Position numbers and translations under genes: made by a program
The notes under the pieces: model-generated
Seen by the model: only the letters and a program-made list of their open reading frames with translations
What the model was told of the DNA's origin: nothing
Databases searched by the model: none
In this document: in pieces, positions 8,515 through 16,710 of the stretch
How the letters are laid out: each line of letters starts with the position of its first letter
Position numbering within the stretch: the stretch's first letter is position 1
From: JAAYZK01 sp964535025
Lineage (GTDB): Bacteria; Planctomycetota; Phycisphaerae; SM23-33; FEN-1343
Direction: 5' to 3'
DNA length: 34,821 nt
NCBI GenBank assembly: GCA_964535025.1
Contig: CAZHRW010000056.1
Coordinates: 1 to 34,821 of the forward strand

Positions 8515-8520
8515 ATTATA
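8515..8520 (-). promoter_or_regulatory. Consensus -10 box upstream of the FG-GAP/LamG gene
   Basis: A perfect TATAAT on the minus strand, 44 bases before the ATG at 8471 and inside the 104-base gap after the histidine kinase gene. No good -35 box is seen at 16-18 bases; TTGTCG occurs at 10 and 22 bases. Confidence 0.45.
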
Positions 8521-8575
8521 CCACAGGTGGCGACAAGGGCGACGACAACGTTCCCGGCGGGTTTTCCGGCAGCGG

Positions 8576-11500
8576 TCATGATGTGGCATTCCCTTCGGAC
8601 GGCGCGTCGGATGCGTCGTCCCCGTCGTCGGACTCGATCCGTGGCTTGGCGGGGGCATTCAGCCGGACGCACGTGCCCCGCGGCGAGGAGCCGATGGCGA
8701 ACTCGGCCGAGACGGCGCGGGCGCGTTCGCGCATGGTGATCAGTCCCAGTCCACGGGGCTCGGCCGCCTCGGGGTCGAAGCCACAGCCATCGTCGGTGAT
8801 CGCCAGGCCCACCCGCCTGTCATCGTGCGTCACGGTCATCGACAGGCGCTTGGCGCCGCTGTGGCGCAGTGCATTATGGACCGCTTCCTGGGCGACGCGA
8901 TACAGGACGATCTCGACAGTCGGGTCGAACCGGCGGCCGGCCAGGTCGGAGGGGTAATCGAGTGTGGCCTTCAGTTTGCCCTGGCAGTCGCGGGCCAACT
9001 CGCGCAGGGCCGCCTCCAGTCCGAGGGTCTCCAGGACCGGCGGGAAGAGCCCGTGGCAGATGTGGCGGACCTCCTCGATGAGGCTGCCGCATCGCTCGGC
9101 AATGCTCCGCAGCGTCGCCAGGAGTTCCGGATCGAGCTGGCCGTCCCGCCCGACGTAGCTGCCCTGGATGGCAAGATTCAGCGCCACGAGGCTTTGGCCC
9201 AGCGAATCGTGCAGATCGGTCGCCAGACGGCGGCGCTCGTTCTCGCGGGCGTTGAGCAGCTTGGTGTGGGCCTCGCGCAGGGCATCGGCGGCGAGTTTGC
9301 GTTCGGTGATGTCTTCGATCAGGGCATCGAGGTGGACGACCTCGCCGGCGGCGTCGCGGACCGCGGAGACCGTGGCGGCGATCCACAGGACCGACCCGTC
9401 CCGGCGCGGGACCTGCATCTCTTCGCCGACGATCTGGCCGGCCTTCAGGACGCGGGCGAGGAATCGTGCGCGAGCGTCGGCGGAGGGGTGAATATCGGCC
9501 AGCGTCAGTGTGAGGAAGGTCTCGACACTGTCGTAGGCGAACATCCGCGCCAGCTCGCCGTTGGCCGCGAGAATGCGCCCGTCCGGGCGGGGCTCGAGCT
9601 GTCCGATGCCGACGGGGATGCTCTCGACGAGTCCGCGGTACTGCGCCTCGCTGTCCCGCAGCGCCTGCTCGGCCTCCTTCTGCTCGGTGATGTCCCGCAC
9701 GGCCCCGACCAGCGCGATCGGCTCGCCGTCGGCGTCGCGCACCACCGTACGACTGTCGGAGAACCAGCGATAATGGTTGTCCGCCCGTTGCCAGCGGTAC
9801 TCGATGATCGGGGTGATCGCCTCTTCGAGGCGACTGTCGAGCAGGGCGCTGAAATGCCGGTCCAGACGCCGCAGGTCATCGGGATGAAACCGCCGGGCCA
9901 TCTCCGTAAACCCCATCGCGGCTACATCCTCCGGGAGGAAGCCCATGAGTTCCTCTGCGGCGGCGCCGACGTAGTCGTACTTGAGCGTCTTGAGGTTCAG
10001 CCGGTACAGCACATCGCGGGAACTCTGCAGGACCTCGCGGAACTGTTGCTCCTTTTCGCGAACCGCCTGCTCGGCCTCCCGTCGTGCGGTGATGTCCACG
10101 AACGTGACGAAATTCGCCGGCCGCCCCTCGTGCTGGATGGTCCGGCTGAACAACTCCGCCCAGCGGGTCTCGCCCCGGCGGTTCAGCAGGCGACATTCAT
10201 AGTGGTTGACGACGTTAAGGTCGCCGCTCTGCTTGCGTCGGCCCTGGTCCGACGCGAAGACCCGATCGGCCGGATGAAAGAACGCTTCATACCCATAGGG
10301 CGGCATCGCCATCAGCTCCGCGCGGGTCATGCCGAAGAACTTGCACAGGGCGTCGTTGACGTAGACCTGTTTGCCATCCTGGGTGATCGAAAGCGCCAGC
10401 AGCGACTGTTCTGAGAGGGTCCGGAAACGTTCCTCGCTGGCGCGGATCGCCTCCTGGGCGAACTTCTGTTCCGTGATATCGCTGACGATGCCGATCAGCC
10501 CGATCGGTTCGCCCCGGCTGTCGAGGACCGGCGCGCTGTTGAACAGCCGCCAGTGGGTCTCGCCGGCGGCATTGACGGTCCGGACTTCCCGGTTGATCAC
10601 CGGCTTGCGACTGGCCAGCAGGGCGGCGTCGGCTCTTTCGCAATGGGCGGCCCTTTCGGGTGGGTGGAGGTCCCAATCGGTCTTGCCAAGGATCTCCGAC
10701 TCGCCGGCGGCCCCGCGGCCTTGGACGAACGCCGCGTTGGCCAGTTGATAGCGGCCCTGGAGGTCCTTCATGTACAGCGCGCTGGGGATGGTATCGATGA
10801 TCGTCCGCAGCATCAGGCGCTCGTTCTCCAACTGCTGCTCGACGAGCTTCTGCCGCGTAATGTTGCGCACGGAGCCGACCAGGCCGATGATGGTGCCCTC
10901 CGCATCCCGCAACGGAGTTTTGTTGGCCAGGTTCCACGACGGCGTGCCGTCCGGACGGATCCGGAACCGCTCCATGTCCACGGCGGGGGTGCCGGCGAAG
11001 ACGGTTTCGTCGAGGCGTCGGAACTCGTCGGCATTGTCAGGTGAAAAGTCGTAGTCGGTCTTCCCGATGCACGTGTCCGTGGTCCAGTGGCCTTGGCGGG
11101 TGCGGGCGAACTCCTCGTTGACGACCAGGTACCGGCCGGCGGTGTCTTTGAGGTAGATCGCATCGGGGATGCCGTCCACGACCTGCCGGAGGAGCCGGCG
11201 CTCTTCGAGAAGCTGCTGTTCAGCGCGTTTCTGCTCGGTGATGTTGCGAACGACGCCCACGATGCCCCGGATGTGTCCTTGACCGTCGCGGATGGGGAAA
11301 ACGGTGTTCGACGTCCACACGTCGGCGCCGTCGATGTCGGGGAAATGGTGTACCTCGTCTTCGACGGCGGCACCGGTGGCGATGACCTGCTCCTCCTGGG
11401 TGCGCCAGCGATCGGCCCGATCGGGCAGGAAGAAGTCGTGGTCGGTCTTGCCGATGAAAACCCGCCCATCCTCCTGCAACATGCCCCGGGTGTATCGGTC

Positions 11501-12181
11501 GTTGACCAGCAGGAACCGCCCGTCGGTATCCTTGAGGTACACCGCGTCGGGGAAGGCGTCCACGACGGTGCGTAACAGCTCCCGTTCGTCGGCGGCTTGC
11601 CGCTCGGCCTGCTTGCGTGCGGCGACGTCCCGTTCGTGGGTGATGACGGCTGCCAGCGTATCGGCGACGACGGCGACGGCCGTCGCGGTGTCGGCGTTCC
11701 AGCGGCGCTCGGTGCGGACCATGCCGAAGCTCAGGCTGCCCCACCAGTTGCCGCCGATCATGATGGGCACGCCGAGCATCGATCGCAGGCCGGCATCGGT
11801 CATGCGCTTGCGCTGCGGCTCGGGCAGGGCGCTGACGTGATCGACGATCGGCTCGCCCCTGTCGAAGTGCTCCTTGACCGCAGCCGATACCGACCGCGGC
11901 TTGTGCGGAACGGGTTTGCCCCCCGACATCGGGCCGTCGATTCCGGGGGCAAAGGAGTCGTACCGCACGACGACGCGGTCGTCGCCGCTACCAGGGTCGA
12001 GCCGTTCGAACAGCAACGCCCGGTCGGCCCCCGTGGCCTCCCGCAAGCGGGTCAGGACCGCCTCGATGGCCTCGCGCCAGGATGGACCGGCGAGCAACTG
12101 CTGCGTCGCGAAGCGGACGGCTTCCAGGATCGGCCCGGCTCTCGCCGCGTCCACGTCGGCGGGACTTGGTCGGTCAGACAT
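8576..12181 (-). CDS. Multi-sensor histidine kinase: GAF, six PAS domains, HisKA_3, HATPase
   Basis: A 1201-residue NarL/DegS-type sensor kinase with no membrane segment, so probably cytoplasmic. Order: GAF (~20-185, WREAIEAVLTRLREATGADR), then six PAS/PAC units starting near 197, 327, 450, 578, 707 and 840. Each ends in a DITEQK/NITEQK-type motif. The dimerisation domain has ERRRLATDLHDSLGQSL with the phosphorylated His at 991. The ATPase domain has an N box (EAVHNALRHS, ~1100), a G1 motif (DDGCGFDPE, ~1130) and GLGLITMRERA. The first three PAS units are most alike (AVYLKD, AIYLKD, ALYMKD; GKTDHDF, GKTDYDF, GKTDWDL), suggesting recent duplication. ATG 12181 has GAGGTG six bases upstream; a longer frame from 12253 crosses the promoter leader. 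No NarL-type response regulator lies in the window, so it is an orphan here. The signal is unknown. Confidence 0.93.
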   Translation of the reverse strand: MSDRPSPADVDAARAGPILEAVRFATQQLLAGPSWREAIEAVLTRLREATGADRALLFERLDPGSGDDRVVVRYDSFAPGIDGPMSGGKPVPHKPRSVSAAVKEHFDRGEPIVDHVSALPEPQRKRMTDAGLRSMLGVPIMIGGNWWGSLSFGMVRTERRWNADTATAVAVVADTLAAVITHERDVAARKQAERQAADERELLRTVVDAFPDAVYLKDTDGRFLLVNDRYTRGMLQEDGRVFIGKTDHDFFLPDRADRWRTQEEQVIATGAAVEDEVHHFPDIDGADVWTSNTVFPIRDGQGHIRGIVGVVRNITEQKRAEQQLLEERRLLRQVVDGIPDAIYLKDTAGRYLVVNEEFARTRQGHWTTDTCIGKTDYDFSPDNADEFRRLDETVFAGTPAVDMERFRIRPDGTPSWNLANKTPLRDAEGTIIGLVGSVRNITRQKLVEQQLENERLMLRTIIDTIPSALYMKDLQGRYQLANAAFVQGRGAAGESEILGKTDWDLHPPERAAHCERADAALLASRKPVINREVRTVNAAGETHWRLFNSAPVLDSRGEPIGLIGIVSDITEQKFAQEAIRASEERFRTLSEQSLLALSITQDGKQVYVNDALCKFFGMTRAELMAMPPYGYEAFFHPADRVFASDQGRRKQSGDLNVVNHYECRLLNRRGETRWAELFSRTIQHEGRPANFVTFVDITARREAEQAVREKEQQFREVLQSSRDVLYRLNLKTLKYDYVGAAAEELMGFLPEDVAAMGFTEMARRFHPDDLRRLDRHFSALLDSRLEEAITPIIEYRWQRADNHYRWFSDSRTVVRDADGEPIALVGAVRDITEQKEAEQALRDSEAQYRGLVESIPVGIGQLEPRPDGRILAANGELARMFAYDSVETFLTLTLADIHPSADARARFLARVLKAGQIVGEEMQVPRRDGSVLWIAATVSAVRDAAGEVVHLDALIEDITERKLAADALREAHTKLLNARENERRRLATDLHDSLGQSLVALNLAIQGSYVGRDGQLDPELLATLRSIAERCGSLIEEVRHICHGLFPPVLETLGLEAALRELARDCQGKLKATLDYPSDLAGRRFDPTVEIVLYRVAQEAVHNALRHSGAKRLSMTVTHDDRRVGLAITDDGCGFDPEAAEPRGLGLITMRERARAVSAEFAIGSSPRGTCVRLNAPAKPRIESDDGDDASDAPSEGNATS

Positions 12182-12264
12182 GGTGCACCTCGGATCCTCC
12201 GCCCCCCGATCACGAAGGTTATGGCAGGGGCGTCGCAGGTGCGCAACCCCCAAATCAGCAATGC

Positions 12265-12293
12265 ATTATCATACTGATTCGGGGGGCTGTCAA
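12265..12293 (-). promoter_or_regulatory. Strong sigma-70-type promoter of the histidine kinase gene
   Basis: On the minus strand TTGACA (12293..12288), exactly 17 bases, then GATAAT (12270..12265). The leader to the ATG at 12181 is about 75-80 bases. The -35 box lies two bases from the stop codon of the DUF2007 gene, so the kinase can be transcribed separately from the DsbD-DUF2007 pair. Confidence 0.75.
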
Positions 12294-12295
12294 GC

Positions 12296-12511
12296 CTACG
12301 CCAGACGCGGCCAGTTGCCGCCGGCGATGAGGGCGCGGGCCCGCCCTTCGCAGGCAACGGGCACGTAGATCTCCACCGCCAGGACGGCCCGGTCGGTGGC
12401 GACCGCCGCCTGGCGGGCGTCAATGCCCGCGGCGGTAAGGGCTTCGAGGATAGCGCCGGCTTCGGCCGGGTCGGCGGCCGTGTGGACGCACGTGAAGGCC
12501 TGGTCATTCAT
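12296..12511 (-). CDS. DUF2007 family small protein
   Basis: A 71-residue protein resembling DUF2007 (putative signal-transducing protein, ferredoxin-like fold). It starts with a short strand (FTCVHTAADPAEAGAILEAL) followed by an IDARQAA block and VEIYVPVACEGRARALI. These fit the family's pattern of an amino-terminal strand, a helix and a V-x-V strand before a final helix. No cysteine pair or metal site is seen. The start codon overlaps the DsbD stop as ATGA, indicating translational coupling to DsbD; no separate ribosome site is needed. The family has no established biochemical function. Confidence 0.75.
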   Translation of the reverse strand: MNDQAFTCVHTAADPAEAGAILEALTAAGIDARQAAVATDRAVLAVEIYVPVACEGRARALIAGGNWPRLA

Positions 12512-14346
12512 TGCATGACCACCTTGTCACCGCTGCCCCGTGCCTGGTCGACGGCGTCAAGCAATTTGGCGGCGTCGAACTTCCCGCGCAGGCGAATCGG
12601 CTCGTCCAGCGCCGGGCCGTGCACGACAGTGACCGGCACGCCGGGCTCCCGCAGGACGTTGCGCAGATACTGGGCCGCCGGCGCTGCGCTGCGAGTGACA
12701 TCAGCGTGAACCGGCAACACCTTGCGCTCCGCCAGGGCGTCGGCCACGCTCTGGCGGCGATAGACGGTGTAATCGACGATCTTACAGACGGTGCACCAGT
12801 CGGCGGTGTACTTGACTACTACGACCTGCCCGTCCGCCCCGGCGCTTTCCACCAGCGATGTATCGAAGGCCGTCCAGTCGATCAGCTCCGGCGAGGGGGG
12901 CGGCAGCAGGACCCACGCGACCGCGACGGCGGCCACGAGGGCCGCCACACGCGCCATCCGCCGGCGGAACGCCGGCGTGGCGGGCGTCACCCACGAACCG
13001 GCCACCCACAGGCACCCGGCCAGGACGATCGCATAGGCGATCACCCGCGCCATCCAGGTCGTGTCGCCCAGCGCCGAAAGCAGGTAGACCGCCACCAGTA
13101 GCAGCAGGAGGCCCATTACCTGCTTGAGCCGCACCATCCACGGTCCCGGCGCCGGCAGGCGCTTGAGCAGCTCGGGGAACGCCGCCAGGGTGGCGTGCGG
13201 GGCCGCCATGCCCAGCCCGAGGATCGCGAAGACCACGGCGGACGCCCAGGCGGGTTGAGCCTGGGCCCAACCGAACGCGGCCACGAGGATCGGACCGCTG
13301 CAGGGCGTCGCCAGCACGGCGGTCAGCAGGCCCGTGACCACCGATCCGGCATGCCCGCCGGGCAGCCGCATGGCGCCGGCCTTTCCGCCGAGCGTCACGG
13401 CGTAGACGTCGAACAGCCACAACGCCGCCGCCACCAGCCCCAGGGCCATGGCGATCAGGAAGCCCGGGTGGCCGAAGGGCTCGTTAAGATTGAAGGCCGC
13501 CCCCGTGAAGAGCCGAACGCCGGTGCTGACGGCGCCCATGGCCAGGAAGAACAGCCAGATACCCACGGCATAGGCCATCCCCAGCGTGATCGCGCGCCGG
13601 CGGGAGTGATGCGATTGCTCCAGCAGGCTCATGATCTTGATCGGCAGCACCGGCAGCACGCAGGGCATCACATTCAGCGCCACCCCAGCCGCCAGGGCCA
13701 GGGCCAGTGCCGCCAGGAGGCTCAAATCCGCACCGGCGGCGGGGGGCTGTTTCGGCAGATCCCGTTCCCACGACGCCGCGGTGCGCAGGTCGTCCTCGCC
13801 CCCCTCGGCCGGTCGGCTCTCGGCCGCCGCCGCCGCGCCGAGGGGCACGGTCACCGAGGTGGATGCTTCGACGAGGTGGCAGCGCTGCGAAGCGCAGGTC
13901 TGGCCGGTCAGGCGGATGTCGACCACGACGGGGCCGGCGTCCGGGTCGTTCGGGGCCGTGACCGGCACGCGGAACGTAAAATCTTCCTTGTAAACGAGAT
14001 GCTTGTCGGTCACGCCGGCGATGTCCGTGGCGTGCCAGGTCGGGGGCGGCAGAAGTGGCTTACCGACCTGGCCCGCCGAGGCGGTCGCTTGGATTCGCAG
14101 CGGTCGGGGCTGGGGCTCACGGCCGCGCGGCGTGGCACTGTATAACCACTGGCCTCCGCCGACATTTACGGTGACATCGATATCGAAACGCTCGCCCGGC
14201 GCGATGACGGTGTGCGAGGGCGTCGCCGAGAGCGTCACCTCCGGCGGTTCGTCCGAGCCGCCGAAGGACAGATCCACCCCCTGCCCCGAAGCGAACGGAG
14301 CCACGGCAAAGAGCATCACCGGCACCAGGCCTGTCAGAAGCTTCAA
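12508..14346 (-). CDS. dsbD: Thiol:disulfide interchange protein DsbD
   Basis: A 612-residue membrane protein that carries electrons from cytoplasmic thioredoxin across the membrane to periplasmic oxidised partners. The TTG at 14346 was chosen because AGGAGG lies seven bases upstream and it yields a signal peptide (KLLTGLVPVMLFAVAPFASG). The N-terminal DsbD-alpha domain (~30-165) has a Cys pair in TCASQRC near 152. The membrane part (~205-480) has about eight hydrophobic spans and the two key cysteine-proline motifs, NVMPCVLPV (~227) and LATPCSGPIL. The C-terminal thioredoxin domain (~490-612) has WCTVCK with Cys518 and Cys521 and the cis-proline VPVTVV. All six expected redox cysteines are present. 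A longer frame from 14403 adds residues unlike a signal peptide. Possible uses are cytochrome c maturation or disulfide repair of secreted proteins. Confidence 0.94.
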   Translation of the reverse strand: MKLLTGLVPVMLFAVAPFASGQGVDLSFGGSDEPPEVTLSATPSHTVIAPGERFDIDVTVNVGGGQWLYSATPRGREPQPRPLRIQATASAGQVGKPLLPPPTWHATDIAGVTDKHLVYKEDFTFRVPVTAPNDPDAGPVVVDIRLTGQTCASQRCHLVEASTSVTVPLGAAAAAESRPAEGGEDDLRTAASWERDLPKQPPAAGADLSLLAALALALAAGVALNVMPCVLPVLPIKIMSLLEQSHHSRRRAITLGMAYAVGIWLFFLAMGAVSTGVRLFTGAAFNLNEPFGHPGFLIAMALGLVAAALWLFDVYAVTLGGKAGAMRLPGGHAGSVVTGLLTAVLATPCSGPILVAAFGWAQAQPAWASAVVFAILGLGMAAPHATLAAFPELLKRLPAPGPWMVRLKQVMGLLLLLVAVYLLSALGDTTWMARVIAYAIVLAGCLWVAGSWVTPATPAFRRRMARVAALVAAVAVAWVLLPPPSPELIDWTAFDTSLVESAGADGQVVVVKYTADWCTVCKIVDYTVYRRQSVADALAERKVLPVHADVTRSAAPAAQYLRNVLREPGVPVTVVHGPALDEPIRLRGKFDAAKLLDAVDQARGSGDKVVMQ

Positions 14347-15120
14347 TGGGAATCCTCCTGCTGAGCCAAGTCTTTCGTGCCACAAAACATAAGTGTACGC
14401 CACCTGAGCCCGTGTAACTATATACGTCGGAAATACCGTGGATGTTAGTTCGATCTTGTGTCCGAGATGGTATTTATCTTGCGAGGTGTGGGGGGGGGGT
14501 GGTAGACTGACACCATGTCAGTCTGCATGGCCGGGTCGTGCGGCTCGGCGGGGCAGACTGAATGAAGATGTCTGGTGAGACGGATGTCTACGTTCCCGAC
14601 GGCGAGGTCTGTTCTGAAGATCGCCCATTGGGTTGTCGGTTACATCCGTGTCATTGGTTTAGGACGGCCGTTGACGGAATCGCAACCGGCCGTCGGATTA
14701 ACGCCGTTCAGCCGCCTCGTGCGGTTGGGCTGACGACGCCGCCCCGCGAGCGGGGAGCCCTGGATTGGAATCGAACACAAAAGGGCGTCGCCGGTTGGAA
14801 CGGCGCTGCATCGTCCGAGTGGGCGAGGCCTGCGGGTCATAGAGTTGAACCGAACGAGTTTGCCGGAACTGCTGTCATGACTATTGGGTGCCCGTTCCAT
14901 CAAGGTCCGCCTCGCAAGGCCGGCGCGGTTCGCGCCGCGGGGGGATCGGTCGGCTCCGATATGGGGGGAGCTTCTGTAAGCCCCGCATACACATGACGAT
15001 GTAGTTGGTAAGCTCAGGTGAGCCTTTGACCGGCGGACCGCCCGCCTCTCTGACGTCACGCGCATCCGACGCCCCGGGATTTTACCGTTCTGCTTCGGTC
15101 GTCCGGAAAGGAAACGTGAC
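14347..15120. other. Gene-free region with many hairpins, upstream of RNase Y
   Basis: 774 bases without a credible coding frame. The 144-codon frame at 14562-14996 and the antisense frame at 14640-15065 have mixed third positions, unlike neighbouring genes, and no recognisable protein. Inverted repeats are dense: 14504-14524; 14663-14694 (8 bp plus 3-4 bp); 14709-14727 (7 bp with a G-U); 14742-14755 (CCCCG-CGAG-CGGGG); 14789-14805; 14921-14937 (7 bp, 3-base loop); 14945-14960; 14965-14984 (GCTT-CTGT-AAGC extended by GGG/CCC). I found no RNase P, tmRNA or SRP consensus. It may hold a structured RNA on either strand or a long RNase Y leader. Confidence 0.5.
14504..14524. repeat. Perfect inverted repeat (9-bp arms, 3-base loop)
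   Basis: AGACTGACA (14504-14512), loop CCA, TGTCAGTCT (14516-14524). It follows a run of ten G (14490-14499), and the heptamer AGACTGA occurs again at 14555-14561. It could be an operator dyad or an RNA hairpin; no U-run follows on either strand, so it is not an obvious terminator. Confidence 0.8.
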
Positions 15121-16683
15121 GTGGATATCCTCTACTACGTGTTGGTTGCCATCGCCGCCTTCGCCGCCGGGGCGGGTGCCGCGGCGGGCTATGCCGCCTG
15201 GAAGCGTGCTCGACGCAAAGCCGACGCCCAGGGCCAAGCCGACTCCATCGTCAACGCCGCCAAGACCGAGGCGGCCAACATCCTCCGTCAGGCCGAGGTC
15301 GACGCCAAGGACGAGTATCTTCGACGGCGCGAAGCCTTCGACGCGGACACCGCCGAGCAGCGCAAGGAACTGCACGCCGAAGAGCGGCGCCTGACCAAGC
15401 GCGAGGATCTGCTCGATCAGAAGCTCGAGACCCTCACCGCCAAGGAGCGGGCCGTCGAAATCGCCGAGCGGTCCGTTGCCGAGAAGGAACGCGCCTTGGT
15501 CGAAAAGGACCAGCATCTTGACGAACTGGTCGCCTCCCAGCGGGACGAGCTGTTGAGGATCTCCCACATGACCGCCGAGGAAGCTCGCGCCGTCGTGCTC
15601 GAACGTTTCGAGAAGGAGGTCGAACAGGACGCCAACCGGCTGATCGAACGGCGGATCAACGAGGCGAAGGAAACCGCCGAGGACGAGGCCCGCGAGATCA
15701 TTACCACCGCCATCCAGCGGTACGCCGCCTCGCTGACCAGCGATTCGACCGTCTCGGCCGTCGATATCCCCTCCGACGACATGAAGGGCCGGGTCATCGG
15801 TCGTGAGGGCCGCAACATCCGCGCCTTCGAGAAGGCCACCGGCGTCGACGTCATCGTCGACGACACCCCGGGAGTCGTCATCGTCAGCGCCTTCGACCCC
15901 GTCCGTCGCGAGGTCGCCCGCCTCACCTTGGAGAAGCTCATCCAGGACGGACGGATCCACCCCGCGCGGATCGAGGAGGTCGCCGCCAACACCGAAAAAG
16001 AGGTCAACCGCCAGGTGATCGAAGCCGGCAAGAAGGCCTGTATCGAAACGAACATCCGGGGCCTGCACGGCAAGCTGTCGCAACTGCTGGGGCGCCTGCA
16101 CTTCCGCACCAGCTACGGCCAGAACGTCCTGCGCCACTCCATCGAGGTGGCGTTCCTCAGCCAGATGATCGCCGAGGACCTGGGCCTGGACGGCGAACTG
16201 GCTCGCCGCGCGGGGCTCCTGCATGACATCGGCAAGGCCGTCGACCATGAGGTCGAGGGCGGGCATCCGCAGATCGGCGCCGACCTGCTGAAGCGCTACA
16301 ACGAGAAGCCCGAGATCGTCAACGCCGCCGGCGGCCACCACGGCGAGGGCGAGAACCACGATCTCTACACCGCGGTTGTCGCCGCCGCCGACGCCATCTC
16401 CGCCAGCCGTCCGGGGGCCCGGCGGGAGACGCTCGACCGCTATATCAAGCGGCTGGAGAAGCTCGAGGAGATCGCCAACGGCTTCGAGGGCGTCCAGCAG
16501 GCTTACGCCATCCAGGCCGGGCGCGAGGTCCGCGTGATCGTCGACGCCCAGAACGTCGACGACCGCCTTGCCGCCAAGGCCGCCCGCGACATCGCGAAGA
16601 AGGTCGAGGAGGAAATGACCTATCCCGGCGAGATCAAGGTCACCCTCATCCGCGAGACCCGCTGCATCGAATACGCCCGTTAA
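15121..16683 (+). CDS. rny: Ribonuclease Y
   Basis: A 520-residue membrane-anchored endoribonuclease that starts mRNA decay. Residues ~4-26 form an N-terminal membrane anchor (YYVLVAIAAFAAGAGAAAGY). Residues ~30-200 are a long charged coiled coil (repeated E/K/R/A heptads, KERAVEIAERSVAEKERAL). A KH RNA-binding domain (~210-275) has the GxxG loop IGREGRNIRAFE. The HD hydrolase domain (~335-430) shows RHSIEVAFLSQM, LLHDIGKAVDHE with the metal ligands His368-Asp369, then GGHHGEGENHDL. The C-terminal part ends YPGEIKVTLIRETRCIEYAR. Length and order match the family. GTG is used as start, with AAGGA eight bases upstream. It stands alone, preceded by the hairpin-rich 774-base region and convergent with the following gene. 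Confidence 0.96.
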   Translation: MDILYYVLVAIAAFAAGAGAAAGYAAWKRARRKADAQGQADSIVNAAKTEAANILRQAEVDAKDEYLRRREAFDADTAEQRKELHAEERRLTKREDLLDQKLETLTAKERAVEIAERSVAEKERALVEKDQHLDELVASQRDELLRISHMTAEEARAVVLERFEKEVEQDANRLIERRINEAKETAEDEAREIITTAIQRYAASLTSDSTVSAVDIPSDDMKGRVIGREGRNIRAFEKATGVDVIVDDTPGVVIVSAFDPVRREVARLTLEKLIQDGRIHPARIEEVAANTEKEVNRQVIEAGKKACIETNIRGLHGKLSQLLGRLHFRTSYGQNVLRHSIEVAFLSQMIAEDLGLDGELARRAGLLHDIGKAVDHEVEGGHPQIGADLLKRYNEKPEIVNAAGGHHGEGENHDLYTAVVAAADAISASRPGARRETLDRYIKRLEKLEEIANGFEGVQQAYAIQAGREVRVIVDAQNVDDRLAAKAARDIAKKVEEEMTYPGEIKVTLIRETRCIEYAR

Positions 16684-16710
16684 GCACGGCCTGAGACCCC
16701 CGGCGGCGCC

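Noticed and set aside
8472..8579. Start of the FG-GAP/LamG protein at 8579 by ATGA overlap with the kinase stop
   Set aside because: A strong Shine-Dalgarno site and a TATAAT box lie downstream and support 8471, and LEARLLLD motifs normally sit close to the N-terminus; the earlier start is kept only as an alternative.
12182..12253. Longer kinase N-terminus from 12253
   Set aside because: The added residues are translated from the leader just after the -10 box and lack a ribosome site, whereas ATG 12181 has GAGGTG.
14765..14790. A tRNA/tmRNA-like T-loop (GTTCGATTCC on the minus strand)
   Set aside because: The five-base stem around it does not pair, and no acceptor stem or other tRNA arms are present.
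14562..14996. A 144-codon plus-strand frame upstream of RNase Y
   Set aside because: Third positions are not G/C-biased like neighbouring genes, it crosses many hairpins, and the protein has no recognisable features.
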